This document shows positions 1 to 9,176 of a DNA stretch of 64,000 bases, in pieces. The stretch's first letter is position 1; every line of letters starts with the position of its first letter. Below the pieces are notes generated by a model. That model worked only from the letters and a program-made list of their open reading frames with translations. It did no database searches and was not told the DNA's origin. The DNA comes from Streptomyces diacarni (GTDB taxonomy: Bacteria > Actinomycetota > Actinomycetes > Streptomycetales > Streptomycetaceae): positions 1 to 64,000 of the forward strand of contig NZ_QOIN01000019.1 in NCBI RefSeq assembly GCF_003323715.1. The letters run 5' to 3'. The translations under genes were made by a program, and so were the position numbers.

Positions 1-306
1 AAGGGGGACACATCCGGCCGCGCTCCCGGGGCTCGGTGCCCGGTCTCGTCGCGACCTGGGCCCACCCTGCGGACCGGCTCCCCGCCCCGACAACTATGTG
101 ACGTACTATCCCGCTTCGTCCCCTTCACTCGTCGCTGCGAGCCGCTCCACCCCCACCCCCGATCCCGGCAAAGCGGACATGCGAAGGTGCTTCGTATGTG
201 ATCTGGCCCCTATGGGTGCCCTCACATCCGGCCCCCGCCGCCCTCACCCACAGCACACCGACCCCACACCCACCGTCGGCACTTCGGGCGGAGAGGCGGC
301 TCGTGG
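1..306. other. non-coding left edge, downstream of the ferredoxin reductase gene
   Basis: No reading frame here has convincing codon bias or a recognisable product; the overlapping frames look like shadows. The stretch lies downstream of the leftward ferredoxin reductase gene. The only structured element I see is the inverted repeat at 177-199, listed separately. Confidence 0.6.
177..199. promoter_or_regulatory. 10-bp-arm inverted repeat, possible operator or weak terminator
   Basis: The arms ACATGCGAAG and CTTCGTATGT flank a GTG centre and match at 9 of 10 positions. It lies about 110 bp past the end of the leftward reductase gene. With no T-run and a short arm, an operator for a gene to the left of the window is as likely as a terminator. 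Confidence 0.35.
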
Positions 307-2001
307 TCAGCGGGGAAGGGGGAGGCGTGTCTTCGAGGCCGCCACCAGTTCGGGAACGGTGGCGAGCTTGCTGCGCGGCCTGCCGTTGCGGCTGCCCCGG
401 GCCTGCTCGGCACGGTCGATGGCGGCCATCCCGCGCGCGTCCACCACGTGGCGGTTGCGGCGGCGTACCAGGCGCCGGAACGCCTTGGCCGAGTGCGCGG
501 GCTGCGCAAGTGCACCGCTCGCGGCGTCGTCGAGGAGGGTGGTCACGGTCTCGGCCGCGCAGGCACGATTGGCGCCTATGCCGCCGCTGGGGCCGCGCTT
601 GATCCATCCGACCACGTAGGTACCGGGCCGGCCGGCGACCCGGCCCTTCTCGTGCGGAACCGTCCCGGCACTCTCGTCGAACGGCAGCCCGGGCACGGGC
701 GCTCCCCGGTAGCCGATGGCCCGCAGCAGCATGCCCGCGCCGATGTCCACCTGACCCGCGCTCCCCGTGACCCGCACCCCCGCGACGCCGGGTGCGGCCC
801 GGCCCTCGCCGTCGGAGTGCTCCCCGGCGGGGGCCGAGGGGTGCACCTCGACGGGGGCCGAGTGGAAGCGGAAGACCAGGCGCCGCCTGTCATCGCGCGG
901 TGGCTCCGTGTAGTCGACCTGCTCGCGGTCGATTCCCCGCAGCAGCACCGCCTTGTCCTCGGGGTCTGCGGCGTCGAGTGCGGGACCGATGCGGGCGTCG
1001 TGGTCGTCGACGACGAGGTGGACGCCGGGCAGGTGGGTCAGGGCGAGGAGCTCGGGCCGGGTGCAGGCGGCGTCCTCGGGGCCGCGGCGCCCCAGCAGCA
1101 CGACTTCGCGCACCGCGCTGGCCCGCAGCGCCTCCAGTGCGTGGTCGGCGATGTCGGTGCCGGCCAGTTCCTCCGGGTCGGTGAGGAGGATGCGCGCCAC
1201 GTCGAGGGCGACGTTCCCTGTACCGACCACGACGACACGCGGAGCGGACAGATCAATCGTGTCCGCGGGGATGTCGGGGTGGGCGTTGTACCAGGCGACG
1301 AACGAGGTGGCGGAGATGCTGCCGACCGCCTCCTCGCCGGGTATCTCCAGCCGCCGGTCGCCGGGGGCGCCCACCGCGTAGACGACGGCGTCGTGGTGGG
1401 CGGCCAGCTCCTGCGCCGTGAGGTGCTCGCCGATCTCCACGCCCAGCAGCATCCGGACCCGCGGGTGCTGGTGGAACCTGGCGAAGGTCTCACCGATCTT
1501 CTTCGTCGCCGGATGGTCGGGTGCCACGCCGTACCGCACGAGTCCGCCGGCCACCGGCAGCCGGTCCAGGAGGGTGACCTCGGCCGCCGTGTGCAGCAGC
1601 AGGTCCTCGGCCGCGTACATGCCGGCCGGACCCGTCCCCACGATCGCGACCCGGGGTGCGGCGAAGTCGGCGGGCAGGGTCCGGGTGAAGGCCGGTTCGC
1701 TCCAGCTGTGGAAGTTGGGGCTGTCGGCGGCCGGTTGGGGTGTCGGTGCGTCCGCGTAGTAGTCGGCGTTCATCCGGGCGTAGGTGCGCTGCGGTCCTGT
1801 GAGGCTCTCCACGGGAAAGACCGCGTCCACGGGGCAGGCGTCGGCGCAGGCACCGCAGTCGATGCACGCGGCGGGGTCGATGTACAGCGTCTCGGTGCTG
1901 CCGAAGTCCCGCTCCCCGGGGGCCGGATGGATGCAGTTGACCGGGCAGACGGACACGCAGGTCGCGTCGTTGCAGCAGTTCTGACTGATGGCGTAGGTCA
2001 T
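307..2001 (-). CDS. 7Fe-ferredoxin / FAD-dependent NADP reductase fusion (FprA type)
   Basis: A 564-residue cytosolic electron-transfer flavoprotein that should pass electrons between NADPH and iron-sulphur centres. The N-terminal ~80 residues are a bacterial ferredoxin: a Cys cluster (TCVSVCPVNC) followed by CIDCGACADACPV. An adrenodoxin-reductase-like part follows, with an FAD Rossmann motif (VGTGPAGMYAAEDLL, near residue 110) and a second NADP-binding Rossmann motif (VVVVGTGNVALDVARIL). The ATG at 2001 begins MTYAISQNCC, the usual start of this family; longer upstream readings run into the preceding gene. It follows the di-iron oxygenase gene by 38 bp in the same direction. An operon is therefore likely, with this protein as reductant of the oxygenase. 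Family assignment is firm; the partnership is inferred. Confidence 0.9.
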   Translation of the reverse strand: MTYAISQNCCNDATCVSVCPVNCIHPAPGERDFGSTETLYIDPAACIDCGACADACPVDAVFPVESLTGPQRTYARMNADYYADAPTPQPAADSPNFHSWSEPAFTRTLPADFAAPRVAIVGTGPAGMYAAEDLLLHTAAEVTLLDRLPVAGGLVRYGVAPDHPATKKIGETFARFHQHPRVRMLLGVEIGEHLTAQELAAHHDAVVYAVGAPGDRRLEIPGEEAVGSISATSFVAWYNAHPDIPADTIDLSAPRVVVVGTGNVALDVARILLTDPEELAGTDIADHALEALRASAVREVVLLGRRGPEDAACTRPELLALTHLPGVHLVVDDHDARIGPALDAADPEDKAVLLRGIDREQVDYTEPPRDDRRRLVFRFHSAPVEVHPSAPAGEHSDGEGRAAPGVAGVRVTGSAGQVDIGAGMLLRAIGYRGAPVPGLPFDESAGTVPHEKGRVAGRPGTYVVGWIKRGPSGGIGANRACAAETVTTLLDDAASGALAQPAHSAKAFRRLVRRRNRHVVDARGMAAIDRAEQARGSRNGRPRSKLATVPELVAASKTRLPLPR

Positions 2002-2039
2002 GGGGCCAGTTCTGTCGGCGCCTGCGTCGGCGGAGGGGG

Positions 2040-2987
2040 TCAGATCAGGTGGGCGCGCTTGTAGAAGACGAGCGCCGGTTTGGTCAGCAGCCGGGCCGAG
2101 GCGAGGAACTCCATCAGCCCCGCGCAGCTGGAGCGCATCATCGACTTGTGGTGCTCGTTCGCGGCAGCCTCGGCGAGCGCGCGCTCCTCGTCGAGCCCGG
2201 CGGTGGCGTACACCTTCTTGTTCACCATGCTGGTGACGATGACGTAGGAGGCGATGGAGATGACGAAGGCGTTGATCTGCCGGCGCACCCATCCCGCCTT
2301 CGCCAGCCGCTTGCGCGTCTCGTCGCGGGCGAACTTCATGTGCCGCGACTCCTCCACGACGTGGATGTTGTTGATGGTGCGGACGAACGGGACGACCCGC
2401 TCGTCCCGCATCCAGTCCCGCTGCATGACGTCGAGGACCTCCTCGGCGACGAGGATCGCCGCGTAGGCGGCCTCGCCGAACGCCAGGGTCTTGAAGGCGC
2501 GGCCCAGTTCACGGGCGAGGAAACGCGGCTGGTAGGCGGGGGCCCGCAACTTCTTGGCACCGCGGGCGAACATGATCGAGTGCCGGCACTCGTCGGCGAT
2601 CTCGGTCAGGGCCCACTGGACCTTCTCCTGCGAGGGGTCCTTGGCGTAGACGTCGCGCAGGATCATCTGCTGGAGGATGATCTCGAACCAGATGCCGGTG
2701 CCCGCCACCGAGGCGGCTTCCTGGCGGGTCAGCTCCTTGCGCTGCGCCTCGGTCATCTCCCGCCAGTAGGCGGTTCCGTACAGCGTGCTCCACTCCGGGC
2801 TCGCGCCGTGGTAGCTCTCGTCGAGCGGCGTGTCCCAGTCGACCTCTGTCCGGGGGTCGTACGACAGCTTGGCGGAGGAGTCCAACAGGCGGCGGGCGAC
2901 GTCGTGTTCGTCGTTTGCGGGGTGCCGGTCCGTGCTCGCGGGGTCGGCGCTCGCGGGAGTGTCCGGCCGGGTGGTGCTGCTTGCCAT
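2040..2987 (-). CDS. AurF-like di-iron oxygenase (p-aminobenzoate N-oxygenase family)
   Basis: A 315-residue helical, ferritin-like di-iron protein. Family members include N-oxygenases that convert aryl amines to nitro compounds. Likely metal ligands are visible: E90, E102, E133 and H136 in ADECRHSIMFARG, E182/E183 in AEEVLDVMQRD, then H209, E213 and H216 in HVVEESRHMKFARDE. The ATG at 2987 has GAGGAG eight bases upstream. It is followed in the same direction by a ferredoxin-fused reductase, the kind of partner a di-iron oxygenase needs. An inverted repeat lies 160-190 bp upstream. Several actinobacterial AurF homologues are fatty-acid or hydrocarbon oxidising rather than antibiotic enzymes, so the substrate is unknown. 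Confidence 0.85.
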   Translation of the reverse strand: MASSTTRPDTPASADPASTDRHPANDEHDVARRLLDSSAKLSYDPRTEVDWDTPLDESYHGASPEWSTLYGTAYWREMTEAQRKELTRQEAASVAGTGIWFEIILQQMILRDVYAKDPSQEKVQWALTEIADECRHSIMFARGAKKLRAPAYQPRFLARELGRAFKTLAFGEAAYAAILVAEEVLDVMQRDWMRDERVVPFVRTINNIHVVEESRHMKFARDETRKRLAKAGWVRRQINAFVISIASYVIVTSMVNKKVYATAGLDEERALAEAAANEHHKSMMRSSCAGLMEFLASARLLTKPALVFYKRAHLI

Positions 2988-3406
2988 GCTGCGACTCCTC
3001 GGATCGGATCTCGGGCCTTCCCGGTCGGCCGCCGGCGCGTGCTGGCCGATGCCGGCCGTCGGTCGGCCGCCCTGCGCCGGACCTCGCGGTGTGAGGACCG
3101 GCCGCTGGCAGGCATCTCGTGAGGCGTCCCCGGAGGTGCCCCACGCCTCTTGTTAGACGGACTGTATAACAAGCGCCAGGCCGTGCCTACCCTCCAGTAG
3201 AAACCGCCTCGTGGCCCCACGTACGCGCGTCCTCGCGGACAAACCGGCGGACGAACCGGCGGACGACCCCGCCGAGCTGTTCGCGGGCGTGGTGAATGTG
3301 GCGGTGTCGGTGTTGTGGCCGCTCAGGGGCCGGATAGGCTGCGTACCGTCCAGGCGGGGCATGTGCCCGGCGCGTGGCGGGAGTTGGAGCGAGCGGCGGA
3401 GGAAGA
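2988..3406. other. divergent intergenic region upstream of the AurF-like and SAM methyltransferase genes
   Basis: A 419-bp gap between divergent genes. It holds the inverted repeat at 3149-3173, a 12-bp unit (AACCGGCGGACG) repeated twice in tandem at 3242-3265, and a weak rightward promoter-like pair near 3312-3340 (TTGTGG with a downstream TAGGCT). No coding frame in it looks genuine. Confidence 0.6.
3149..3173. promoter_or_regulatory. inverted repeat, candidate operator for the AurF-like/reductase operon
   Basis: CTTGTTA and TAACAAG are perfect 7-bp arms around an 11-bp spacer; inside, TTAGAC and GTATAA give further partial symmetry. The element is AT-rich against a GC-rich background, as TetR-type operators and -10 regions often are. 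No regulator gene lies next to it, so the binding protein would be encoded elsewhere. Confidence 0.45.
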
Positions 3407-4273
3407 ATGACGCACACCGGCAACATGCACGACGAGACCGCCCCGGGAGCGGCGGAGGGCGCCGCGGGTGCCCAGGAGTCGAGCGGAGCCAGCCTGCGGA
3501 TCGGGGAGGCGCACTCGGCCCGCATGTACGACTACCTCCTCGGAGGCAAGGACAACTACCCCGCCGACCAGAGCGCCGCGGAGAAGGCGGTGTCGGCCTT
3601 CCCGACGCTGCGCACCGCGGCCAGGGAGAACCGCAAGTTCCTCGGCCGGGCCGTGCGGTACCTCGTCGAGGAAGCCGGCATACGCCAGTTCCTCGACATC
3701 GGATCCGGCCTGCCCACCGCGCACAACGTCCACCAGGTCGCCCAGGCCCACGACCCCTCCGCGCGCGTCGTCTACGTCGACAACGACCCCATCGTCCTCG
3801 CCCACGGCAGGGCACTGCTGAGCACCGACGAGCGCACCACCGTCATCCAGACCGACATCCGCGACCCCCGCGGGATCATCGAGCACCCCGAGACCCAGGC
3901 CCTCCTCGACTTCACCCAGCCGGTGGCGGTGCTCGCGGTGGCGATCCTGCACTTCCTGTCCGACGAGGAGAACCCCGGCGGCGTCGTCGAGCAGCTCCGA
4001 GGGGCGCTCGCCCCCGGCAGCATGCTCGTCCTCTCGCACGCCACCGCCGAGATCTCCCCCAGCACGGCGCTCGGCGTCCAGACCGCCTACCGCGCCCAGG
4101 GCGTCCCCCTCACCCTGCGCGACCGCTCGGCGCTGACAGACCTCTTCGACGGCTTCGAACTCGTCGACCCCGGTATCCAGGTGGTCTCCGACTGGCGCTC
4201 CACCGTGCCGGAAGCCGAACGCCCCTCCCACGCCGAGGTCTCCTGGTACGGCGGGATCGGCCGCCTCGCCTGA
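3407..4273 (+). CDS. SAM-dependent methyltransferase, PF04672 (DUF574) family
   Basis: A 288-residue protein of the actinobacterial S-adenosyl-methyltransferase family, abundant in Streptomyces. Visible family marks are the N-terminal segment SARMYDYLLGGKDNYPADQ and the SAM-binding Rossmann strand LDIGSGLPTAHNVHQVA. Also present are VVYVDNDPIVLAHGRALL and an acidic stretch in the middle of the domain. The ATG at 3407 is chosen because GGAGGAAG sits just upstream; an earlier in-frame start would add 11 unconserved residues. Substrates of this family are mostly unknown and the neighbours give no clue. It stands alone, convergent with the MFS gene. Confidence 0.88.
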   Translation: MTHTGNMHDETAPGAAEGAAGAQESSGASLRIGEAHSARMYDYLLGGKDNYPADQSAAEKAVSAFPTLRTAARENRKFLGRAVRYLVEEAGIRQFLDIGSGLPTAHNVHQVAQAHDPSARVVYVDNDPIVLAHGRALLSTDERTTVIQTDIRDPRGIIEHPETQALLDFTQPVAVLAVAILHFLSDEENPGGVVEQLRGALAPGSMLVLSHATAEISPSTALGVQTAYRAQGVPLTLRDRSALTDLFDGFELVDPGIQVVSDWRSTVPEAERPSHAEVSWYGGIGRLA

Positions 4274-4335
4274 CGGGCCGCCTGGCCCGACCGGCCACCT
4301 GGCTGGCGGGCCGCCTCCGGCGCACGCGGTGTCGC

Positions 4336-4360
4336 GGGCACTGACGAGCTGTCAGCGCCC
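4336..4360. terminator. convergent terminator-like hairpin
   Basis: GGGC-A-CTGAC, loop GAGCT, then GTCAG-C-GCCC: nine base pairs with one mismatch. It sits between the 3' ends of the rightward methyltransferase and the leftward MFS gene, so it can serve both. There is no T-tract, as is common in Streptomyces. Confidence 0.5.
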
Positions 4361-4371
4361 GCCGACCGCAC

Positions 4372-5934
4372 TCACCTCCCGCTCACCCCGCGCGCGGGTC
4401 CGGCGGCGCGCGGCAGCAGCCCGACGAGCAGTACCGAGACGGCCGTGAGCGCGGCCGCCGCCAGGTAGGCGGCCGCGTAGCCGTCGGCGAGTTCGCCCGG
4501 TGAAGGACGAGCGCCGTGCGAGGCCGTGGCGGCGACGACGGCGCCCAGGACAGCCAGCCCGAGCGCGCCGCCGATCTGCCGTGAGGTGTTGACCAGCCCG
4601 GCCACCACCCCCGCCTCGCGGGCAGCGGCCCCGGTCGTCGCCGCGTCCGTCAGCGGTGTCATCAACAGGCCGATGCCGCCCGCCATCAGGACACCGGGAC
4701 CCAGGAGGGCGCCCCAGAACGTGCCGTCGGCCGTCAGGACGAGCCCCTGCCAGCCGAATCCCGCCGTCGCCACCACGCCGCCCGCGGCCACCATCAGGCG
4801 GGTGCCGAACCGGTGCATCAGCCAGGGTGCGGCCTTGGACCCGACGATGACCGCCGCGGTGTGCGGCAGAAAGCACAGCCCGGCCCGGATCGCGGAGTAG
4901 CCGAGCACGTTCTGCATGTACAGCGAGAGGAAGTACCACATCGCGAAGGCGCCGGTCATCGCGACGAGAGTCACCACGTTCCCCGCCGCCACGGCACGCA
5001 GCCGCACCAGCCGCAGCGGCACGAGCGGCGCGGCGGAGCGTGCCTCCACCGCGACGAAGGCGGCCAGCGCGAGAAGCCCGACCACCAGCGGCGCCACCAC
5101 GTCGGCAGCCGCCCACGAGTGCGACTCCGTCTGCCCGACACCATAGGCGAGGGTCGCGACCCCCACCGTCACCAGAGCGGCACCCGGCAGGTCAAGCCCC
5201 CGTCGGCCGGCCCGCTCGCCCCGCTCCCGCAACCCGAACACGACGACCGCGACGACCAAGACCCCGACCGGCGCGTTGACCAGTAGTACCCAACGCCACG
5301 ACAGCAGATCCGTCAGCACCCCGCCGACCAGACCACCTGCCGCGCCGCCTGCCGTCCCCACCGCTGTCCAGGTGGCGATCGCCCGCGTGCGCGCCGGCCC
5401 CTTTGGGAAGGTGGAGGTCAGCAGCGAGAGGGTCACGGGCGCGAGGACGGCGGCGCCGATCCCCTGCGCGGCACGCGCCGCGACGAGCATCTCCGCGTTC
5501 TGTGCCAGGCCGCCCACCAGGCTCGCCGCGGTGAACAGGCCCAGCCCCACGAGGTAGACGGGCTTGCGCCCGAACAGATCGGCGGCCCGCCCGCCCAGCA
5601 GCAGGAAGCCCGCGAAGGTCAGCGCGTAGGCGTTGACGACCCACTGCAGCGCCGCGCCGCTCAGCGCCAGCCCCTCGCGCATGCTCGGCAGCGCGACGTT
5701 GACGACGGAGACGTCCAGCACGACGAGGAACTGACCGATGCTGGAGGCCAGCACGACGGCCCAGATGTGCGAGGCGGGCGGCCCGGGCCGAGGCACCGTG
5801 CCGAGACCAGTCGGGTGCCCTGGACCGTGCGGGGCGTCGGCCCCGACAGCGCCGGGCGCGCTCCCGCTCCCGGTTCCGGAGCCGCTGCCGGTCCCGGGCA
5901 CTGAGGGTGAGGGTATGGAAGACATGGTGGCCAT
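4372..5934 (-). CDS. MFS drug exporter, DHA2 (14-TM, EmrB/QacA-like) family
   Basis: A 520-residue integral membrane antiporter of the drug:H+ DHA2 type. The hydrophobic pattern gives about 14 helices. Family motifs are visible: motif A (GRAADLFGRKPVYLVGLGLF), the helix-1 stretch VVLDVSVVNVALPSM, and an antiporter-type motif (GTAGGAAGGLVGGVLTD). The N-terminal ~50 residues are Gly/Ser/Pro-rich and poorly conserved, so the start is uncertain; ATG at 5934 or 5925 is preferred over a TTG at 5970. No regulator is adjacent. Substrate range is unknown; export of a toxic or self-made compound is the usual inference. Confidence 0.88.
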   Translation of the reverse strand: MATMSSIPSPSVPGTGSGSGTGSGSAPGAVGADAPHGPGHPTGLGTVPRPGPPASHIWAVVLASSIGQFLVVLDVSVVNVALPSMREGLALSGAALQWVVNAYALTFAGFLLLGGRAADLFGRKPVYLVGLGLFTAASLVGGLAQNAEMLVAARAAQGIGAAVLAPVTLSLLTSTFPKGPARTRAIATWTAVGTAGGAAGGLVGGVLTDLLSWRWVLLVNAPVGVLVVAVVVFGLRERGERAGRRGLDLPGAALVTVGVATLAYGVGQTESHSWAAADVVAPLVVGLLALAAFVAVEARSAAPLVPLRLVRLRAVAAGNVVTLVAMTGAFAMWYFLSLYMQNVLGYSAIRAGLCFLPHTAAVIVGSKAAPWLMHRFGTRLMVAAGGVVATAGFGWQGLVLTADGTFWGALLGPGVLMAGGIGLLMTPLTDAATTGAAAREAGVVAGLVNTSRQIGGALGLAVLGAVVAATASHGARPSPGELADGYAAAYLAAAALTAVSVLLVGLLPRAAGPARGVSGR

Positions 5935-6161
5935 CGTGCGGGCCCGCGCCGCGCCCGGGCATCGGCACAAAGCCGCGGCTCGCCCCGCTCCTTCGACCTA
6001 GGGCTTTCCGTGCAGCCCACTGCCGGCTGTGTGGCCGTCGCTGTCGGGGATCTGTCGAGAAGATGTCGGTGGCCGCTGCCACCGTGTGGGCACAGGTCGC
6101 TCCGAGCTTTCGGGGCGGCCGGGAATGTGGTTCGTTCGCTCGGGTCCGGGGAGTCGCCGCC

Positions 6162-6731
6162 ATGCCGTCCGCGTCCAATGTCCCGCCGTGGGACGTCCAC
6201 CGGCTGCCCCGCGCCGAGGGCCGCACCGTCCTGGTCACCGGTGGCAACGCCGGCATCGGCTACTTCGTCGCGGAGCAGCTGGCCGGGACGGGCGCCGTCG
6301 TCGTGCTGGGCAGCCGGAACCCGGTCAGGGCCGAGGCCGCCGTGCGAGCCGTCCGGAGCCGGGTTCCCGACGCGCGCCTGCGGACTGTGCGGCTCGACCT
6401 GGCCGATCCCTCGTCCCTGCGTGCCTCGGTGGAGGCCCTCGGACTGGAGCGGCTCGACGCGGTCGTGCACAACGCCGGGGTCGCGCTCGACCGGCCCCCG
6501 CGGCAGGAGACCCGGGCCGGCGACGAGTTGATGTTCGGGGCCGCCTGCCGAAGAGCCGCGTCCGTGTTCGTGTCCGCAGTCCGTTCCATGACCGAGCGGC
6601 CGCGGGCCTGCTGGGGACAGTCGGCGTGCGCCGGATCCGCCGGGGCAGCGGCCGCGGCCGCTGCCCCGGAGTGCCTGTGCCGCCACGACGAGGGCAGGGA
6701 CAGCCGGGCGGGGGAGCGGAGACGAAACTGA
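6162..6731 (+). pseudogene. truncated short-chain dehydrogenase/reductase remnant
   Basis: The first ~125 residues are clearly SDR: cofactor motif TVLVTGGNAGIGYFVAEQL, NADP-selective SRNP, the DLADPSSLRA segment, and DAVVHNAGVALDRPP (the NAG motif). Similarity stops abruptly after DELMFG, near position 6540, where family members continue with an N-H-L-G-H-F segment and later the catalytic Tyr-x-x-x-Lys. The remaining ~65 residues are low-complexity and contain neither motif. I searched the next ~200 bp in the other frames and did not see the missing part. A deletion, not a simple frameshift, is likely. Catalytically dead if translated. Confidence 0.7.
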
Positions 6732-6782
6732 GCCAAGCCCCGCATCCTGGTCACGGCACGCGGGCCGAGGGGTGGCAAGGGG

Positions 6783-9176
6783 TCACGTTCCCCCGTTCCG
6801 GTATGTCCCTCCCTCCGGGGGATGACGGGTCCTGCTGCCCGCAGCGGACGGTTGCTCCGGGGCCGGTCGCCGGCCCGGCCCCGGTACGCGGGCGGGCTCC
6901 GTCTCGACGAGCAGCCGTACTTCCTGTGTGCGGTCGGACGAGGGGCCCGTCTCCAGGGCGAGTTCGCCGGGTTCGACGGCCGATTCGAGGTCGCGGTCGA
7001 GCGAAGCCAGCGTCTCGTGGCCGATCTCGAAGACCGCTTCCGCCGCCTGCCCGGGGGCCAGGGTGAGCCGGGTGAAGCCGCGCAGTTCGCGGGCGCGCGG
7101 CCACGACGAGCCGCCCCACACGCGCCGTACGTACAGCTGCACCGTCTCGCGCACGGGCCGCTCACCGGTGTTGTGCACGGTGACGCGGCACGTCAGGGAC
7201 GGGTGGTCGGAGGTGACGCGTGAGCGGGACAGCCGGGGCGGTGCGTAGCCGACCGTGGTGTAGGACAGGCCGTGGCCGAAGGCGTGGCGGGCGCGGGCGC
7301 TCTGGTCGGCGTAGCCGCGGTAGCCGTGGTCCTTGCCGTTGTAGTAGGCGGGGAGTTGGGCCGACGAGCGGGGCACGGAGACCGGGAGGCGCCCTTCGGG
7401 ATCGGCCGCGCCGAACAGGACGTCGGCGACGGCGCGTCCGCCCCAGGGGCCCGGGTACCAGGCGCTCAGCAGGGCGCCCACCGTGCCGGACAGTTCGGGC
7501 AGCGCGTGCGGCCGGCCCTGGACGAGGACCACGACGACGGGTACCCCGGTGGCTGCCACGGCCCGCAGCAGTTCCCGCTGGCCCGCGGGCAGCCGCAGGT
7601 CCGCGAGGTCGACGCCTTCGCCCGCGGTGGTGCTCGACAGGTCGCCCCCCGGCGGCAGCGCGGCGCCGTTGGCGGCGAAGGCGGTGTCCTCGCCTCGGGC
7701 GCTGGATCCGCCCAGGACGAGGACGGCGGCGTCCGCGTCCGCCGCCAGTGCCACGGCGCGGGGGACGCCGTCGAGGTCGGCGCCGACCAGCCGGCAACCG
7801 GGCGCGTGGGTGACGTCGGTGCCGGGCGGCGCGGCGGCGCGGACGCCGTCCAGGATCGTGTGGCCGACTCCGGGCCGCTGCGGTGCGGTGTAGTCGCCGA
7901 GCTGCTGGGGGAGGGAGTCGGCGCCGGGGCCGAGGACGGCGATCCGGCGCGCCCGCTCGGTGAGCGGCAGGGTCCGCCCGTCGTGGGCCAGCAGCGTGAT
8001 CGAGGCGCGGGCGAGGCGCTCGCTCAGCTCCCGCAGCGGCGGGTGCGGGGGCGGCACGGGTTGCGGCGGCGCGCCGTGGGCGGGGGATTGCTCGAACAGG
8101 CCCAGGCGGAACTTCAGCGTCAGCACGCGGGCCACGGCACCGTCCAGGGTCTCCTCGGCGACCAGCCCGCGGGTGACGGCCTCGGCGAGACGGGGAAAGC
8201 AGGCGTCCCACAGGCTCAGGTCGCAGCCCGCGTCCAGCGCCAGCGCGCCCGCGGCGACGGGGTCGCCCGTAAGCCTGACCAGGCGGTCGATGGCGGTACC
8301 GTCCGCCATGACGAGGCCGTCGAAGCCCCACCGCCGCCGCAGCAGGTCTCTCAGCAGCCCGCGGTGGGCGACGCAGGGCAGCCCTTCGAACTCGTTGTAG
8401 GCCGCCATCACCCCCGCCGCGCCCGCCCGGACACCGGCCCTGGCCGCCGCCAGATGGATCTCGTGGAGTTCGCGTGCGCCGAGTTCGGTCGCCGCGCTGT
8501 TGCGGCCGCCGAGCGTCGCGCCCTGGCCCGCGAAGTGTTTGAGCACGACGGCCGCACCCGCGGCGCGCATGCCGCGTACGAGGGCCTCGGTGAACCGCGC
8601 GGCCAGGTACGGGTCCTCGCCGAAGCACTCCTCCGTGCGGCCCCAGCGCGGGTCGCGGACGAGGTCGAGGGCGGAGACGAGGGCCACGTGGCCGCCGCGC
8701 CCGCGCAGTTCGGCCCCGGCTCCGGCGGCCGCCGCCTCGTAGAGCTCGGGGTCCCAGGTGGCGCCCACGGCCAGGTTGACGGGCAGGACCGTGCCGTCCA
8801 GCGCCTGGTGGCCGTGGGGCACTTCCTCCACCAGGAGCACCGGGATGCCCAGGCGGGTGTTGTCCACGACGTGCCGCTGGACCGCGTTCGCCACGCCCGC
8901 CGCGTCCGCGGCCGTGATGCCGTCCGCGTAGCCGACGCCGGACCAGGCGTCCGCGCGCTGGAGTCCGTAGAGGGCGCCCATGCCGTCGTAGGCGGCGACC
9001 TCGGCGCGGAAGGCGTCGCTGATCCGGTGCCCTTCGGGCGTGCGGGTGTAGGCGTGCCAGCCGTACATGCGCTGGTTGACCTGGCCGACCTTCTCCCTGA
9101 GCGTCATGCGCGCGAGCAGGTCGCGCACCCGCTCGGGCACCGGAGCGGACGGGTCGCGGTAGCGGGGCCCGCTCAC
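6783..9176 (-). CDS. glycoside hydrolase family 3 (beta-glucosidase/xylosidase type)
   Basis: A 797-residue three-domain GH3 enzyme: an N-terminal TIM-barrel-like domain, the alpha/beta sandwich, and a C-terminal fibronectin-III-like domain (about residues 650-760). The likely nucleophile is the Asp in GFDGLVMADGTA, at the usual GFDG-x-V-x-S/A-D position; KHFAGQG and the N-terminal LARMTLREKVGQVNQ also match. There is no signal peptide, so it probably acts inside the cell on imported oligosaccharides. The GTG at 9176 overlaps the stop of the upstream glycosidase (GTGA), indicating translational coupling; earlier in-frame codons would intrude into that gene. Exact sugar specificity cannot be told from the sequence. 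Confidence 0.9.
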   Translation of the reverse strand: MSGPRYRDPSAPVPERVRDLLARMTLREKVGQVNQRMYGWHAYTRTPEGHRISDAFRAEVAAYDGMGALYGLQRADAWSGVGYADGITAADAAGVANAVQRHVVDNTRLGIPVLLVEEVPHGHQALDGTVLPVNLAVGATWDPELYEAAAAGAGAELRGRGGHVALVSALDLVRDPRWGRTEECFGEDPYLAARFTEALVRGMRAAGAAVVLKHFAGQGATLGGRNSAATELGARELHEIHLAAARAGVRAGAAGVMAAYNEFEGLPCVAHRGLLRDLLRRRWGFDGLVMADGTAIDRLVRLTGDPVAAGALALDAGCDLSLWDACFPRLAEAVTRGLVAEETLDGAVARVLTLKFRLGLFEQSPAHGAPPQPVPPPHPPLRELSERLARASITLLAHDGRTLPLTERARRIAVLGPGADSLPQQLGDYTAPQRPGVGHTILDGVRAAAPPGTDVTHAPGCRLVGADLDGVPRAVALAADADAAVLVLGGSSARGEDTAFAANGAALPPGGDLSSTTAGEGVDLADLRLPAGQRELLRAVAATGVPVVVVLVQGRPHALPELSGTVGALLSAWYPGPWGGRAVADVLFGAADPEGRLPVSVPRSSAQLPAYYNGKDHGYRGYADQSARARHAFGHGLSYTTVGYAPPRLSRSRVTSDHPSLTCRVTVHNTGERPVRETVQLYVRRVWGGSSWPRARELRGFTRLTLAPGQAAEAVFEIGHETLASLDRDLESAVEPGELALETGPSSDRTQEVRLLVETEPARVPGPGRRPAPEQPSAAGSRTRHPPEGGTYRNGGT

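Noticed and set aside
448..2064. Long open frame opposite the ferredoxin reductase
   Set aside because: Antisense shadow created by GC-rich codon bias; composition is Gly/Arg/Val-rich with no domain, whereas the minus strand has clear iron-sulphur and FAD motifs.
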